64,000 nt of DNA, from contig NC_041007.1 of the NCBI RefSeq assembly GCF_004193775.1, forward strand, positions 26,935,323 to 26,999,322. The letters run 5' to 3'. A program made the position numbers and the translations under genes. Positions 31,701 through 37,333 of the stretch are shown here, in pieces. The notes beneath the pieces are model-generated. The model was not told the origin of the DNA and did no database searches. It saw nothing but the letters and a program-made list of their open reading frames with translations. The stretch's first letter is position 1, and every line of letters begins with the position of its first letter. Source of the DNA: Glycine soja (Eukaryota > Streptophyta > Magnoliopsida > Fabales > Fabaceae).

Positions 31701-32779
31701 AGAGCAAATGGAGGGACGTTATCAAATCTCTTCTCTCTGTATACCAGAGTCCTGCTGCAAGCCGTAAAATTTCCAGTGGTTCCCTTCCCATTAAGCCCCA
31801 CTATAGATAAAGCCCAACAAATAATTAAATATAAAAGATGTGCATGTATTGACAATATCATATCAAATTGTTTGAAAACTATTTTCTTTACTTACTACAG
31901 TTTAAAATTAAAAAAGTACAAACTATCAATCAATCAGGTAACAAAATAAAACTAAAAAATTTAGAATTTTACCCTGTCATATAATCACAAATCACCATTT
32001 GAATTACTTTAAGATAATAATTTTAAAAGCCAACAAACTTATCATACATGATGGGTTGTGATTGGATGATTATGTAAAACATTTTACACTGTCAATGCAT
32101 AATCCTTTTTTTGTCAAATGTTTATGCATCCAAACCATGGGGGTTTCATTGTTAGCGCTAGTAAGTTTGTGTGGTTACGTATGTAAAGGAACAGCAGAAA
32201 TCTACCTCTTTATTAGCTGATACAAGCAAACGAACACAATCTACTTCATTGAGATGGAGATCGTCACTCAATTTGAGCGCCTGTGTCATAAAAGCAAATG
32301 TTAGAAAAAGGAAGGGAAAAAAGAAACCGCGATAATACTCCATACCACAATGAACACACATCTCGCCAACCAAACTTTGAACACAAACCATGTCAAACGC
32401 TAAAAAGTGTAGAAAAAAGTGAAGAGTGTTAACTTACAATGTGAACATCCTGGTCATCAAGTGAAATAGGAGGAGAATCAGGAAGTCTGACTGACTTTGA
32501 CTGAACTTGACTTCGATCAGAGGGCTTTGGGGGCTAAACAACAAACACAAAACAAAAAAAATAACTGATTTTGATTTTATTTTTTATTTGAATTGAAAGC
32601 AAGAAAAAAGAATAACAAAATGAATGAGATTGGCGTACGGGATACGAGAGAAGGGACTGCAAGGAGGTTCGAGAAGTGCGGAGAGCGTGCAAGAGTTCGA
32701 CGCGGTGCGCCGCCATCGGAGGCGAAGTTCCGAGAAGCGCAGATTCGATGGTGCCCAGGAGCTGCTTCGGAGACACCAT
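3636..32779 (-). CDS. NUP205: Nuclear pore complex protein NUP205, 26 exons, 3' part outside window
   Basis: NUP205 (Nup192/Nup205 family) is a very large alpha-solenoid scaffold protein of the inner ring of the nuclear pore; in other organisms it binds NUP93. Coding exons on the minus strand are 32779-32639, 32533-32438, 32280-32206, 31800-31696, 31599-31489, 30877-30718, 30589-30504, 28590-28468, 28371-28144, 27724-27635, 26357-26196, 24044-23928, 23829-23623, 23354-23253, 23119-22976, 18836-18706, 18609-18490, 18257-18134, 17652-17455, 5515-5397, 5278-5128, 5034-4922, 4836-4755, 4629-4543, 4432-4355 and 3839-3636. They join in one frame without a stop for 1,118 codons. All introns are GT-AG except intron 20 (GC-AG). 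Recognisable segments include DVLWTFVNFAGEDH, QYPSTISFLNLINAL and SLIEDYAACLELR. Plant family members are about 1,840-1,860 residues, so roughly 740 C-terminal residues are expected left of position 1. The gene looks functional in what can be seen: exons are intact and all TEs are intronic. Confidence 0.93.
4355..4432 (-). CDS. NUP205: NUP205 exon 25 (codons 1025-1050)
   Basis: 26 codons: HLDTIGIAPLPKRNSNQSLR then NSSLHQ. Confidence 0.92.
4543..4629 (-). CDS. NUP205: NUP205 exon 24 (codons 996-1024)
   Basis: 29 codons: LLYELCVDPLTSGPTMDLLS then NKKYLFFVK. Confidence 0.92.
4755..4836 (-). CDS. NUP205: NUP205 exon 23 (codons 968-995)
   Basis: Completes Ser, then CMKVILDILEKLLKPGVNAL and LHEFGFQ, phase 0 at the end. 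Confidence 0.92.
4922..5034 (-). CDS. NUP205: NUP205 exon 22 (codons 931-967)
   Basis: 37 codons plus two bases: LLIDNISRPAPNITHLLLKF and TVLQPKFYY. Confidence 0.92.
5128..5278 (-). CDS. NUP205: NUP205 exon 21 (codons 880-930)
   Basis: Completes Ser, then SRMVGLVQLLLKSNASNSLI and EDYAACLELRSEELQ. I used the TGACAG acceptor (5,279-5,280) rather than the AG 6 bp upstream, which would insert two residues. Confidence 0.88.
5397..5515 (-). CDS. NUP205: NUP205 exon 20 (codons 841-879), GC donor
   Basis: 39 codons plus two bases: PLDIILSHDHNQIVALLEYV and VQQSSIKIMSIL. The donor reads AAG|GCATTT, a non-canonical GC site. It is the only junction that keeps frame with exon 21. Confidence 0.88.
5815..6574 (+). 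mobile_element. 5'-truncated LINE with 17 bp target-site duplication
   Basis: A perfect 17 bp duplication (AACAATTCAATAGAGAA) lies at 5,798-5,814 and 6,575-6,591. The insert holds only the 3' end of a plant L1-type LINE. Its ORF (5,829-6,440) is the C terminus of ORF2: the reverse-transcriptase zinc-binding region with LWEIKVPPKALSFVWRLLW, RLPTKDNL and CPFCHSQSETASHLFF. It ends with the family 3' hairpin (AGTACCTCTGGTACT, 6,518-6,532) and a poly(A) tail. It lies in NUP205 intron 19, antisense to the gene. Confidence 0.93.
6625..6800 (-). repeat. Short LTR/TRIM-like interspersed repeat, copy 1
   Basis: Read on the minus strand it contains a CCCACATCGGCTAGAGATAG-type motif and GGTTGAGTTAGGCCAAAACC. 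A relative in the opposite orientation lies at about 26,530-26,640. The motif pair suggests a dispersed short LTR-type element, but no complete ends or duplications were found. Confidence 0.45.
7440..7967 (+). pseudogene. Ty1/copia pol pseudogene, part 1 (reverse transcriptase)
   Basis: The translation shows decayed copia reverse transcriptase: VKNAFLY, LEVPQGYGKH, CRLKKPLHGL, then VLVYVDEIIMT (from a YVDD-type active site, here VDE) and FEIKALWRLK, FLGIAVAHSIKGIFIS. Several stops interrupt it. A full-length LINE inserted at 7,967 splits it from part 2 at 14,023; the 14 bp AAGAGCACACAGAA is duplicated on both sides. Confidence 0.8.
8122..10121 (+). pseudogene. LINE ORF1 (RRM and DUF4283-like), frameshifted
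   Basis: ORF1 proteins of plant L1 elements bind the element RNA. From about 8,122 the frame reads ITSFCFTRFTDDVTEKDLWK and then the RNP1-type motif RRYGFVRFKG, so an RRM is present. A DUF4283-like middle follows (about 8,560-9,050; e.g. HRMVWVQCWGIPALAWEAQS). The frame stops at 9,333 and coding resumes in another frame at about 9,340-9,435, running to TGA at 10,119-10,121. The C-terminal part is hydrophilic. The natural start is not visible: a TGA lies just upstream in frame. The ORF1 stop overlaps the ORF2 start as ATGA. Confidence 0.82.
10118..13800 (+). pseudogene. LINE ORF2: endonuclease-reverse transcriptase, three stops and one frameshift
   Basis: ORF2 nicks target DNA and reverse-transcribes the element. 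The endonuclease domain (10,118-10,915) keeps the expected motifs: TYNVRGLG, CLQETK, ILGDFN and a terminal SDHGP. The reverse transcriptase (about 10,946-12,454) keeps SPGPDGIN, KVDYEKAYDSVSW and the YADD box (QYADDTIFFG). The C-terminal zinc-binding region follows (LWKLKVPSKYAVFAWRLLRN, CPFCRNMEE). In-frame stops are TAG at 10,913, TGA at 12,452 and TAA at 13,076, and the frame shifts near 13,440. Everything else is collinear. No RNase H domain is seen. Catalytic residues look intact, but this copy cannot make a complete protein. Confidence 0.92.
13939..13999. repeat. (TA)n microsatellite in LINE 3' tail
   Basis: About 60 bp of alternating AT lies between the LINE 3' hairpin and its poly(A). 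Related copies have short AT runs in the same place, so it probably grew from the element's own tail. Confidence 0.97.
14023..14440 (+). pseudogene. Ty1/copia pol pseudogene, part 2 (RNase H), with internal tandem duplication
   Basis: This continues the copia relic after the LINE: HRILEYLKET, then TNADYVGSIIYQRSTTEYCT, LVTWRSK and, after frame breaks, EAVFQAMAYGICEIHWLK, which are copia RNase H motifs. A segment of about 119 bp is duplicated in tandem (from 14,116 and from 14,235). Just after it, at about 14,445, a CAATGTTGTCAAGATCG sequence looks like another hAT-type terminus. Confidence 0.78.
14770..15478 (+). mobile_element. 5'-truncated LINE fragment
   Basis: This is a decayed 3' end of the same LINE family. 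Frames show QDGVFEELWNLKIPTK, RDRLPTKLNLRRRNVEIND and CPFCRNNEEDAAHLFFNC. It ends with the family hairpin (AGTACCCCTGGTACT, 15,441-15,455), then TATATA and a run of G instead of poly(A). No clear TSD is visible. Confidence 0.82.
15482..15686 (+). pseudogene. Ty1/copia integrase fragment
   Basis: The frame 15,545-15,690 gives NGVVERKYRHMVELGLTLLQ and LPLKFWDFAFLTAVYL, the characteristic end of the copia integrase core. It is bounded by LINE fragments on both sides. Since RNase H at 14.0-14.4 kb lies upstream of integrase here, this is probably a separate copia relic or a rearranged piece. Confidence 0.8.
15688..16765 (-). mobile_element. 5'-truncated LINE, minus strand
   Basis: The 3' end is at 15,688 (poly-T on the plus strand), with the family hairpin at 15,726-15,740. 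The ORF2 C terminus reads from about 16,757 down to 16,173 (KIKFWEDCW, LWKLKIPAKASIFAWRLIKD, CPFCKIREEDASHIFLEC) and continues in a second frame to 15,861 (RCNRWKTWWIALTWSIWKHM). It is in the sense orientation relative to NUP205. No TSD was found. Confidence 0.85.
16766..17233 (-). repeat. GC-rich hAT-type terminal fragment
   Basis: This block is far richer in CG than its surroundings. From 17,233 on the minus strand it begins CAGTGTTATTAAAAAGTGGC and then carries repeated CCGCCAT/ATGGCGG motifs, like the end of the hAT element at 2,500-2,611. It is probably the 5' end of a related hAT transposon. The other end is lost or replaced by the LINE. Confidence 0.55.
17455..17652 (-). CDS. NUP205: NUP205 exon 19 (codons 775-840)
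   Basis: 66 codons: DFMSGKTAFRNIMSILLPGV and LENAVQLSLEIIILVLDKDL. Followed by an 11.9 kb intron filled with TEs. Confidence 0.93.
18134..18257 (-). CDS. NUP205: NUP205 exon 18 (codons 733-774)
   Basis: Completes Met, then VLSMYDIKDEDYEGVVDQSR and LQTQLPVLELLK. Donor GTATGT. Confidence 0.93.
18490..18609 (-). CDS. NUP205: NUP205 exon 17 (codons 693-732)
   Basis: Completes an Arg codon, then FIGIFRFIYDHVFGPFPQRA and KWQLVGACLKHFH. Ends two bases into a Met codon. Confidence 0.93.
18706..18836 (-). CDS. NUP205: NUP205 exon 16 (codons 650-692)
   Basis: 43 codons plus two bases: VYDMQFELNEIEARREQYPS then TISFLNLINALIAEERDLSD. The 4.1 kb intron before it holds the chimeric copia element. Confidence 0.94.
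19811..20082 (+). repeat. 5' LTR of the chimeric copia element
   Basis: It starts TGAGTATTGTAATCG and contains a TATA-like TATATAAACTACAG. It matches the 3' LTR closely, except that the 3' copy lacks 13 bp between two AGCTG repeats. It is followed by a primer-binding-site-like TGGTATCCATAGCC (20,084-20,097), close to the initiator-Met tRNA type. Confidence 0.85.
20112..21250 (+). pseudogene. copia gag pseudogene
   Basis: One frame from ATG at 20,112 encodes a copia gag: SISEKLTDSNFLFWKQQVEP, VIKAHQLHHYL, SEFLLRIKARADALASVGDP, VDVILEGLPFDYNFV. It is broken only by TAG at 20,445 and TGA at 20,907, then continues into a zinc knuckle (CQVCYKLGHPASNYYHR) whose last Cys is replaced by Tyr. The frame ends at 21,248. 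Confidence 0.85.
21250..22296 (+). pseudogene. copia protease/pre-integrase fused in frame to LINE RRM
   Basis: The first part is copia: a decayed protease (LPDSRAPYHVTA, where the usual DSG reads DSR), then a frame from 21,295 with IYIGNGQGLHI, LHNFLHVPCITKNLISVNRF and GLYQFPSLH (pre-integrase). At about 21,753, without a stop, the same frame passes into LINE ORF1: VNWREHKDVTSFYFSRFPEE, TTEKDLWRHFKQVGDVREIF, then TGA at 22,042. After the stop the frame continues with RYGFVKFKG (RNP1). It breaks off just after a motif matching SYAEAV of the full-length LINE (there at about 8,500-8,517), immediately before the 3' LTR. Confidence 0.85.
22297..22547 (+). repeat. 3' LTR of the chimeric copia element
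   Basis: It begins TGAGTATTGTACTCAG directly after the captured LINE sequence, with no polypurine tract visible between. It is close in sequence to the 5' LTR. Confidence 0.82.
22669..22752 (-). mobile_element. Very short LINE insertion (about 84 bp) with 18 bp duplication
   Basis: The 18 bp TACTTTTCAACACAAGTT occurs at 22,651-22,668 and 22,753-22,770. Between them lies only the LINE 3' extremity on the minus strand: the hairpin (22,742-22,756, overlapping the duplication by a few bases), a (TA)n run (22,690-22,730) and the T-rich end. The overlap suggests microhomology at the 5' junction. Confidence 0.85.
22976..23119 (-). CDS. NUP205: NUP205 exon 15 (codons 602-649), duplicated donor
   Basis: 48 codons including DSIWTYLEQYDLPVVVGLDI and ending SPQSMGTQ. 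The donor region (TCAG|GTTGGTATATCTT) is repeated exactly 42 bp downstream, at 22,934. Use of the second donor would add 14 residues in frame with no stop. Confidence 0.92.
23253..23354 (-). CDS. NUP205: NUP205 exon 14 (codons 568-601)
   Basis: 34 codons: VVENGNPTERKTWFPDIEPL followed by FKLLSYENVPPYLK, phase 0. Confidence 0.95.
23623..23829 (-). CDS. NUP205: NUP205 exon 13 (codons 499-567)
   Basis: 69 codons with QEGASKVYELLQGKAFRSIG, IYDEKFKQSLQTAGAMLPEI and EGDAKALVAYLNILKK. Confidence 0.95.
23928..24044 (-). CDS. NUP205: NUP205 exon 12 (codons 460-498)
   Basis: 39 codons including KEPELLSGNDVLWTFVNFAG and TLVAFLNMLSTL, among the most conserved stretches of the family. Confidence 0.95.
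24238..24395 (-). mobile_element. Short LINE 3'-end insertion (158 bp)
   Basis: It is flanked by a 16 bp duplication with one mismatch (24,222-24,237 and 24,396-24,411). It begins with poly-T on the plus strand and includes a variant of the 3' hairpin at 24,280-24,294. It is in NUP205 intron 11, sense orientation. Confidence 0.82.
24468..26179 (+). mobile_element. 5'-truncated LINE next to the NUP205 exon 11 donor
   Basis: It is flanked by ATTTGGTCAA at 24,458-24,467 and 26,180-26,189. The ORF2 C-terminal half is nearly open: 24,509-25,909 in one frame, broken by TAG at 25,151 and TGA at 25,907, both where the family has Trp. Motifs include RKLAKWKQRHVSFGGRVTLI, LQNVLRDGIIWKVGSGDKIK, LWKLKIPSKVAVFAWRLFKD and CPFCRRLEEDAAHLFLHC. 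The hairpin is at 26,127-26,141 and poly(A) follows TTTGCTGATC. It is antisense to NUP205; its 3' end lies 16 bp inside the intron. Confidence 0.93.
26196..26357 (-). CDS. NUP205: NUP205 exon 11 (codons 406-459)
   Basis: 54 codons starting IKESKERIMSVLSPYRVVG. Its donor GTCAGT at 26,195 is followed by only 16 native intron bases before the body of a LINE insertion (see 24,468-26,179). Confidence 0.92.
26530..26645 (+). repeat. Short LTR/TRIM-like interspersed repeat, copy 2
   Basis: It contains GTCCCACATTGACTAGAGAT and GGGTTGAGTTAGGCCATAAG, related to the repeat at 6,625-6,800 but in the opposite orientation. Located in NUP205 intron 10. Confidence 0.45.
27289..27525 (+). mobile_element. Short LINE 3'-end insertion (237 bp)
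   Basis: It is flanked by a 17 bp duplication with one mismatch (27,272-27,288 and 27,526-27,542). It contains the last bases of ORF2 and the 3' UTR, the hairpin at 27,473-27,487 and a TTTGCTGAGC-poly(A) tail. It is in NUP205 intron 10, antisense. Confidence 0.88.
27635..27724 (-). CDS. NUP205: NUP205 exon 10 (codons 376-405)
   Basis: 30 codons: TEDEDMIYMYNAYLHKLITC followed by FLSNPLARDK, phase 0. Confidence 0.92.
28144..28371 (-). CDS. NUP205: NUP205 exon 9 (codons 300-375)
   Basis: The largest exon seen, 76 codons, with GFVGGIRLAWVVHLMLIQDG and NNVFQFLLDKVLRTASFQ, both strongly family-like. Confidence 0.94.
28468..28590 (-). CDS. NUP205: NUP205 exon 8 (codons 259-299)
   Basis: 41 codons, starting with the hydrophobic helix ITFCLLFALVIAFVSDGLS, phase 0, TTGCAG acceptor and GTAAGA donor. 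Confidence 0.92.
28955..30055. mobile_element. Probable hAT-type non-autonomous element (1.1 kb)
   Basis: The ends are inverted: CAATGTTGTCAAATC at 28,955 and the complement of CAATGTCGTCAAAAT at 30,055. Flanking octamers (TCCCAGAT, GCTCAGAT) agree at six of eight positions. The interior has no recognisable coding sequence. It fills most of NUP205 intron 7. Confidence 0.6.
30504..30589 (-). CDS. NUP205: NUP205 exon 7 (codons 230-258)
   Basis: Begins with two bases completing a Cys codon, then PKDIKDIFSVLKDSASEVSE. The 1.9 kb intron that follows holds an inverted-repeat element. Confidence 0.9.
30718..30877 (-). CDS. NUP205: NUP205 exon 6 (codons 177-229)
   Basis: 53 codons plus one base, with ELNREEPSGLGGPQCESYVL and ERLILGHCLVLSILVVRT. 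Donor GTATGT; the split codon is completed by exon 7. Confidence 0.92.
31489..31599 (-). CDS. NUP205: NUP205 exon 5 (codons 140-176)
   Basis: 37 codons beginning AVVLDQGLQDDILVDIQKYL and ending LRQRLISLIK, phase 0, with a GACAG acceptor and GTTTGC donor. Confidence 0.92.
31696..31800 (-). CDS. NUP205: NUP205 exon 4 (codons 105-139)
   Basis: 35 codons beginning WGLMGREPLEILRLAAGLWY, phase 0, with a TATAG acceptor and GTATTT donor. Confidence 0.92.
32206..32280 (-). CDS. NUP205: NUP205 exon 3 (codons 80-104)
   Basis: 25 codons containing ALKLSDDLHLNEVDCVRLLV, phase 0, with a GACACAG acceptor and GTAGAT donor. Confidence 0.92.
32438..32533 (-). CDS. NUP205: NUP205 exon 2 (codons 48-79)
   Basis: 32 codons (PPKPSDRSQVQSKSVRLPDS, then PPISLDDQDVHI), phase 0 at both ends, with a TTTAG acceptor and GTAAGT donor. 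Confidence 0.92.
32639..32779 (-). CDS. NUP205: NUP205 exon 1 (codons 1-47)
   Basis: The start codon has a favourable context (A at -3, G at +4). The N terminus MVSPKQLLGTIESALLGTS is family-like. Ends in phase 0 at a GTACGC donor. Confidence 0.92.
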
Positions 32780-32965
32780 TTTTGCGGCACTCGCCGGCGA
32801 AACCCTAACGCTAGAAGAAGAAGAACAACAACAACAACAACAACAAAGAAAGAGAAAGAAGAGGAGCGTTCGCTACTTCGCTTAGGGGCACCAGGGCGGG
32901 AAACGAAAAGAACGAGGTTTCAGTGAAAAGATTGAAGATCGGCGGAAGGGCAAGTGCAAGTGGCA
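32780..32965 (-). promoter_or_regulatory. NUP205 5' leader and proximal promoter
   Basis: Upstream of the ATG (minus strand) lies a GC-richer segment with pyrimidine-rich CTTCTT and TTG repeats (plus-strand AAC repeats about 32,827-32,846). It also has a telo-box, TTAGGGTTTC, about 30 bp before the ATG (plus-strand GAAACCCTAA at 32,799-32,808). Telo-boxes are frequent near starts of plant housekeeping genes. No convincing TATA box was seen, so a broad start site is likely (inference). Confidence 0.55.
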
Positions 32966-33019
32966 ACTTTAAACCCTATAAACCACGGGCTCCTTTTTTT
33001 TGTTTATAAGTTTTTTTTA

Positions 33020-33345
33020 AGTTAAATTTTATTATAATTTTTTGGTTTTTACTTTTTAGTTCCTATAATTTGAAAAAGTGATTTTTTTAATCCTATAATT
33101 TACATTTTAATTCTTAGGTTAAAAGTGTTTTTTTAGTTCCTATAATTTAGATTTTAATTCTCTTTTAATTTTTTGGGACTAAAAAAGTAAAAATTATGAA
33201 AATTAAAAAGATCACTTTCAAAATTACAAGAATTAAAAAAAAAATTATAGGGACTAAAAGATTACTTTCAAATTATAGGAACTAAAAAAGTAAGAATCAT
33301 GAAATTAAATGGACTAAAAATGTAAGAATCATGAAAACGTGGTGA
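33020..33345. repeat. AT-rich fold-back (MITE-like) element
   Basis: The left half carries repeated TTTTAGTTCCTATAATTTG units and the right half their complements (CAAATTATAGGAACTAAAAA), so the region could fold into a long hairpin. No coding potential. A diverged relative lies at about 60,745-60,960. Confidence 0.65.
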
Positions 33346-34340
33346 CAAGGAATGTAATTTTAAGTAAATCTAAAAATACAAGAAGACAAGAAGTCAATAT
33401 ATCATAAATTTTTAGTGTTTTTATTTCCTGAAAACATAACACAATAAGTCAAACCAAACATATTTTCAGAATTATAATCTTTTGATAATGAAAACAGTTT
33501 TCACAAAATGAAAATAGGAAATAAAAACAGAAAATAAAAATACAAATCAAACACATCCTAAATTTTTCCTTTCACTAGACTTTTTTAAATGAAAGTTTCA
33601 AAATTAACATTAACATACATGAATTGAAAAGTGTATTAATTATTTAATTATTTAAATTTTAATAAATAATAAATTTAATAAAAAAATATATTATTGAGTT
33701 TATGTGTAAAATTAGATATATGACTTGTTACTAGAAAAAGAGAAATATATATTAACTCAAAAATCTATTTTTTTATATATTTTCTTTATTAGTATTTTTA
33801 AAATTCTCTTTTTTTCTTATATATACATAAAAGATGCCAAGGACTCCCCTTGTCCCCTTGGATTCTTCATTGATGAAAAGTGACAAATGCAATCATGTGC
33901 TTGGTAGCACCAATAATGAGAGTGGACACAAGTATGAAATCATTGTTTGAGGTTTGGTCAAGTCAAATGGAAATAATATGAAAGTGACTCTCGCAAATGT
34001 TCAGTTTTTGTTATTGGGTGTGAATTACTATTGTGTTCTCTTGTCCGACTACACTTCCAATGCCCCCATACATGCATTTATGTGAATTATTATTGTGTCC
34101 TAGGTTTTTAGAGTAATTTTATACCTTTGCAATATTATTTTTATTCAATTTCTTGCCCATTTCTCTTATCCAAGATTCAATTGTGTTTCAACTATATTTA
34201 TCTTTTTTTCTATTTCATCTACTTTAGTTATATATTTTCTACCAAACAGCATAAGAGAGATAAGACATAATACAAACATATATTTTTATCTTTATCTTTA
34301 TTTTTATATTTTTACAAACATAATTGCCTTCTCACCCTAA
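33346..34340. other. AT-rich intergenic stretch, nothing recognised
   Basis: The stretch is dominated by A and T runs with stops in all frames. I see no gene, RNA or complete mobile element. Confidence 0.6.
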
Positions 34341-34341
34341 C

Positions 34342-35160
34342 ATGGAAAGCCTCGACATTAACGATACAGACCTAGAGTTAAACTTTCAACCTGTGAATGA
34401 AGAAAAAGTTGATTTCTCTCTATGTCGGATGGGTCAATTTTTGACTGATAAAATATTCACATCAAGATTATGGAGCACATGACATTAGTGTGGAAACATC
34501 TGCAAGGGGTTACCATTTCTAATCTTGAAGCTGACCGTTTTCTATTTCATTTTTTTCATATGGTCGATTATCAAAGAGTTTTGAAAAGTGGACCATGGAG
34601 TTTCAACAATAATATTCTAATCTTGGGGGCCATCAATGAAGGAGAAGATCCTGCCAATATCCTATTATTTTATGTACCATTTTGGATTCAAGTTAGTAGT
34701 GTTCCAATTGAATTTGTGGCACAAACTATTAGGGAGCATATGGGAAACTATATCGGCTAATTTCTAGAGTATAACGAAAGGAACAATACTTTTTTTTGCG
34801 ACCTTATATGCATATAAGGATCATGTTAGATGTTTGAAATTCTCTGATCAAGTCCAAGAAGATAAGAAAACTAGGAGGGGATTTAAAGGAGGTCACATTC
34901 AAATATAAGCACTTAGGGTCCAATTATTATCTATATGGGCTCTTAGGACATGTTGAAGACCATTGTAAAAGGTTGTTGCTCACTACCCAAAATGAACTTA
35001 CTAGAGGCTAGGGTCCAGGACTAACTGCAAAAGTTCACAACATTGGAGGTGTAGGTGTTGCTCGTATCTTCGTGACGGTCATGATGTTAATTCATGGAGG
35101 TTCTCAATGGAAAAAGAGAAAATTAGAGAGGAATATCTCCCTCAGATGATGTTTTCTTAG
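34342..35160 (+). pseudogene. LINE/retroelement ORF1 relic with DUF4283-like region
   Basis: The reading starts MESLDINDTDLELNF at 34,342, shifts frame, and continues as MTLVWKHLQGVTISNLEADR, FLFHFFHMVDYQRVLKSGPW and IQVSSVPIEFVAQTIREHMG, the pattern of the DUF4283 domain of plant non-LTR elements. After more breaks, GLLGHVEDHCKRLL (near 34,940-34,980) looks like the zinc-knuckle remnant that normally follows. No reverse transcriptase is nearby. It differs from the RRM-type ORF1 at 8-10 kb. Confidence 0.72.
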
Positions 35161-35229
35161 AAATTTGGTTCCCTCTCATATGATCTTCCTTTTTTACATC
35201 TTCTCCCCCTTTTGTTTGGCAACTTCTTC

Positions 35230-35915
35230 ATCAAACTTCCTCAAGAACTCATCACCAAATTCATCACCAGATGATAAGTTAATTGGAGCATGGAAATCAA
35301 GGCTACCTAGAGAAGACAGAGTTCTTGGAGGTTCCCACCCAATTATCTTCTTGTAGAACTAATCCCCAATGAGAAACCACTTATTTGCTTCCTTTTCAAC
35401 ATAATCACGATGTTGAAGAGTTGTACCAAGAGCTTCCCTTGTTATGAGAAAGGCCTCTTCTACACAGCGAACATACTCCCCAGATGGTGGAGGATCATAA
35501 ACCTTAACTGCTAGAGTATTTAAATTAGCATCAACTTCTGCATTATAATTCACCTCTTCAATAATTGGTTGCACTAGGTGAGTAAAGGCGAATCTAGAAT
35601 GGGGCAATTGAACCATGAAAGAGAAGTTACAGTCAGACTCAATAGCAAAATCTCTCTTCCAAGGGCAGACTCTGTTGAAAGGAGTTTCAACAATGAAAAA
35701 GGTATGGTTTAGAGTCTCATAGTGACGCCCCACTTCATGATGCTCTCTATTTGGCAGTGGTTTTTCATCAAGTTCAAGACCAGAGAAACGAGCTCTTAGT
35801 CTATAGTATCACTTTAAAGAATACCAATCTTGGCTGGTATGATCCTTCTTCCATTTCAAAGCCTTCAGCTCATGCTTGAAGAGTCGTTGTAGTCTAACTT
35901 TCATGTATCTTCTTC
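35230..35915 (-). pseudogene. Unidentified coding region, interrupted, with upstream TATA-like box
   Basis: On the minus strand a reading begins at an ATG near 35,904 (MKVRLQRLFKHELKALKWKK), reaches a stop at about 35,812, and reopens in the same frame down to 35,359 with a well-composed protein (e.g. HTFFIVETPFNRVCPWKRDF, PHSRFAFTHLVQPIIEEVN). It reads on past a stop to about 35,230. TCTATAAATACTAG lies about 25-40 bp upstream of the ATG, placed like a TATA box. I cannot assign a family; it could be a TE or a virus-derived relic. No function is claimed. Confidence 0.4.
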
Positions 35916-35929
35916 TTTAAAGCTTCTAG

Positions 35930-37269
35930 TATTTATAGATTTCATCTTCAAGTATCTGTTGTCTCATAATAATTGGATTCTTCACTTGATCTTCATATGA
36001 TGATAATGGTCATTGGGGCATTTAATGCTTGCATAAATGTGTGTCCCTTCTTCATGTAAAGAGTCCACTCTTATTGACTTTTGTGTTGTACACTTCATTA
36101 GAAAGTCATTTCTCACCCATCAGAGTAGGTCTGCACAACATAACGCGTCTTTTAATGGAGATCAACACTTTCAGATCTTGGACTTCATTTATACTTCATA
36201 TGATTTCAATAAATCCTAGGAGAATGTTTTTACAAAACAGATTTCAGACACAAAGTATTGAATGAAGATCTTAAATGCCACTCTTAAATGTTGATGGCTT
36301 AAGCTTGTTATCATATAAACAATCAGACGCATACTAACATAGCATAATCTAATAATGCATTAGATGCAACTTTTAACATTTGTATCTATTTACATTTAAT
36401 CAAAATTATTAAGAACCTTGATTCGTCTTAAGACATAAATGTCTTTTTGAATTAACAATAAGTGTTCTATCATTTTTTTACAAGTCTTAAGTGTGATGGA
36501 ATTGGATATGAAAAGTCTTTCAACCTTCTAAATCCCCATAAAATAATTATGATTGCATTATAAATGGAGTTTTAAATACAAAGATTGAGTAGTTAACAAA
36601 AAAAAATACAAAGAATGAATAGTTCAAGTGATTCATCAATATCACTAGAGAAGATATATGTTTGTGTGAAACATGACCAATAATTTATTAGAATACAAAA
36701 CTAACATGTTTTAGGGAGAGAGAAAATATTCATAAATAAGATAATTTTGAAGGAGGGAGAAGACATTTGTGTGAAATCATGACCAACAATAGAAGGGGAA
36801 AAGAAAGATATATTGGTGGACGATGGTATGCATATGTTAAAGAAATCTGATTAAGAAAATGAAATGTGTTGGAATTTTCAGTAATTTACAATTTTTACTT
36901 TTTATTGGTGGAAGACTAATGATTTTTTTTATCTTTCCTATGTTTATATTATAAAGTTAAACAATTTCATGAATATCAATTTACAACATTTTTATATTTT
37001 TATGTTTTTCAAAGTATTATGTGAATATATAATTGTTTATACACTCTAATTTTGATATTGTTGATAAAAAAATATTGGTTTTGAAATTTCAAAACAGATT
37101 TAAGCTTATGTAAAGTCCAATTAAACAACATTGACTTTCATGAGTAATTTTATCAATACATTCACATTTTCAAAAAATATCAAAATATCCATAAATTACA
37201 GATGTACCAATTTTATAGCTTTTTTTTTTGTATAACAATAGAATAAAAAATAGAAGCTTATGATTTTAA

Positions 37270-37333
<64 letters not shown>

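Noticed and set aside
32593..32926. Plus-strand ORFs of 69-100 codons
   Set aside because: They are antisense to NUP205 exon 1 and its leader. The minus-strand reading joins correctly to exon 2.
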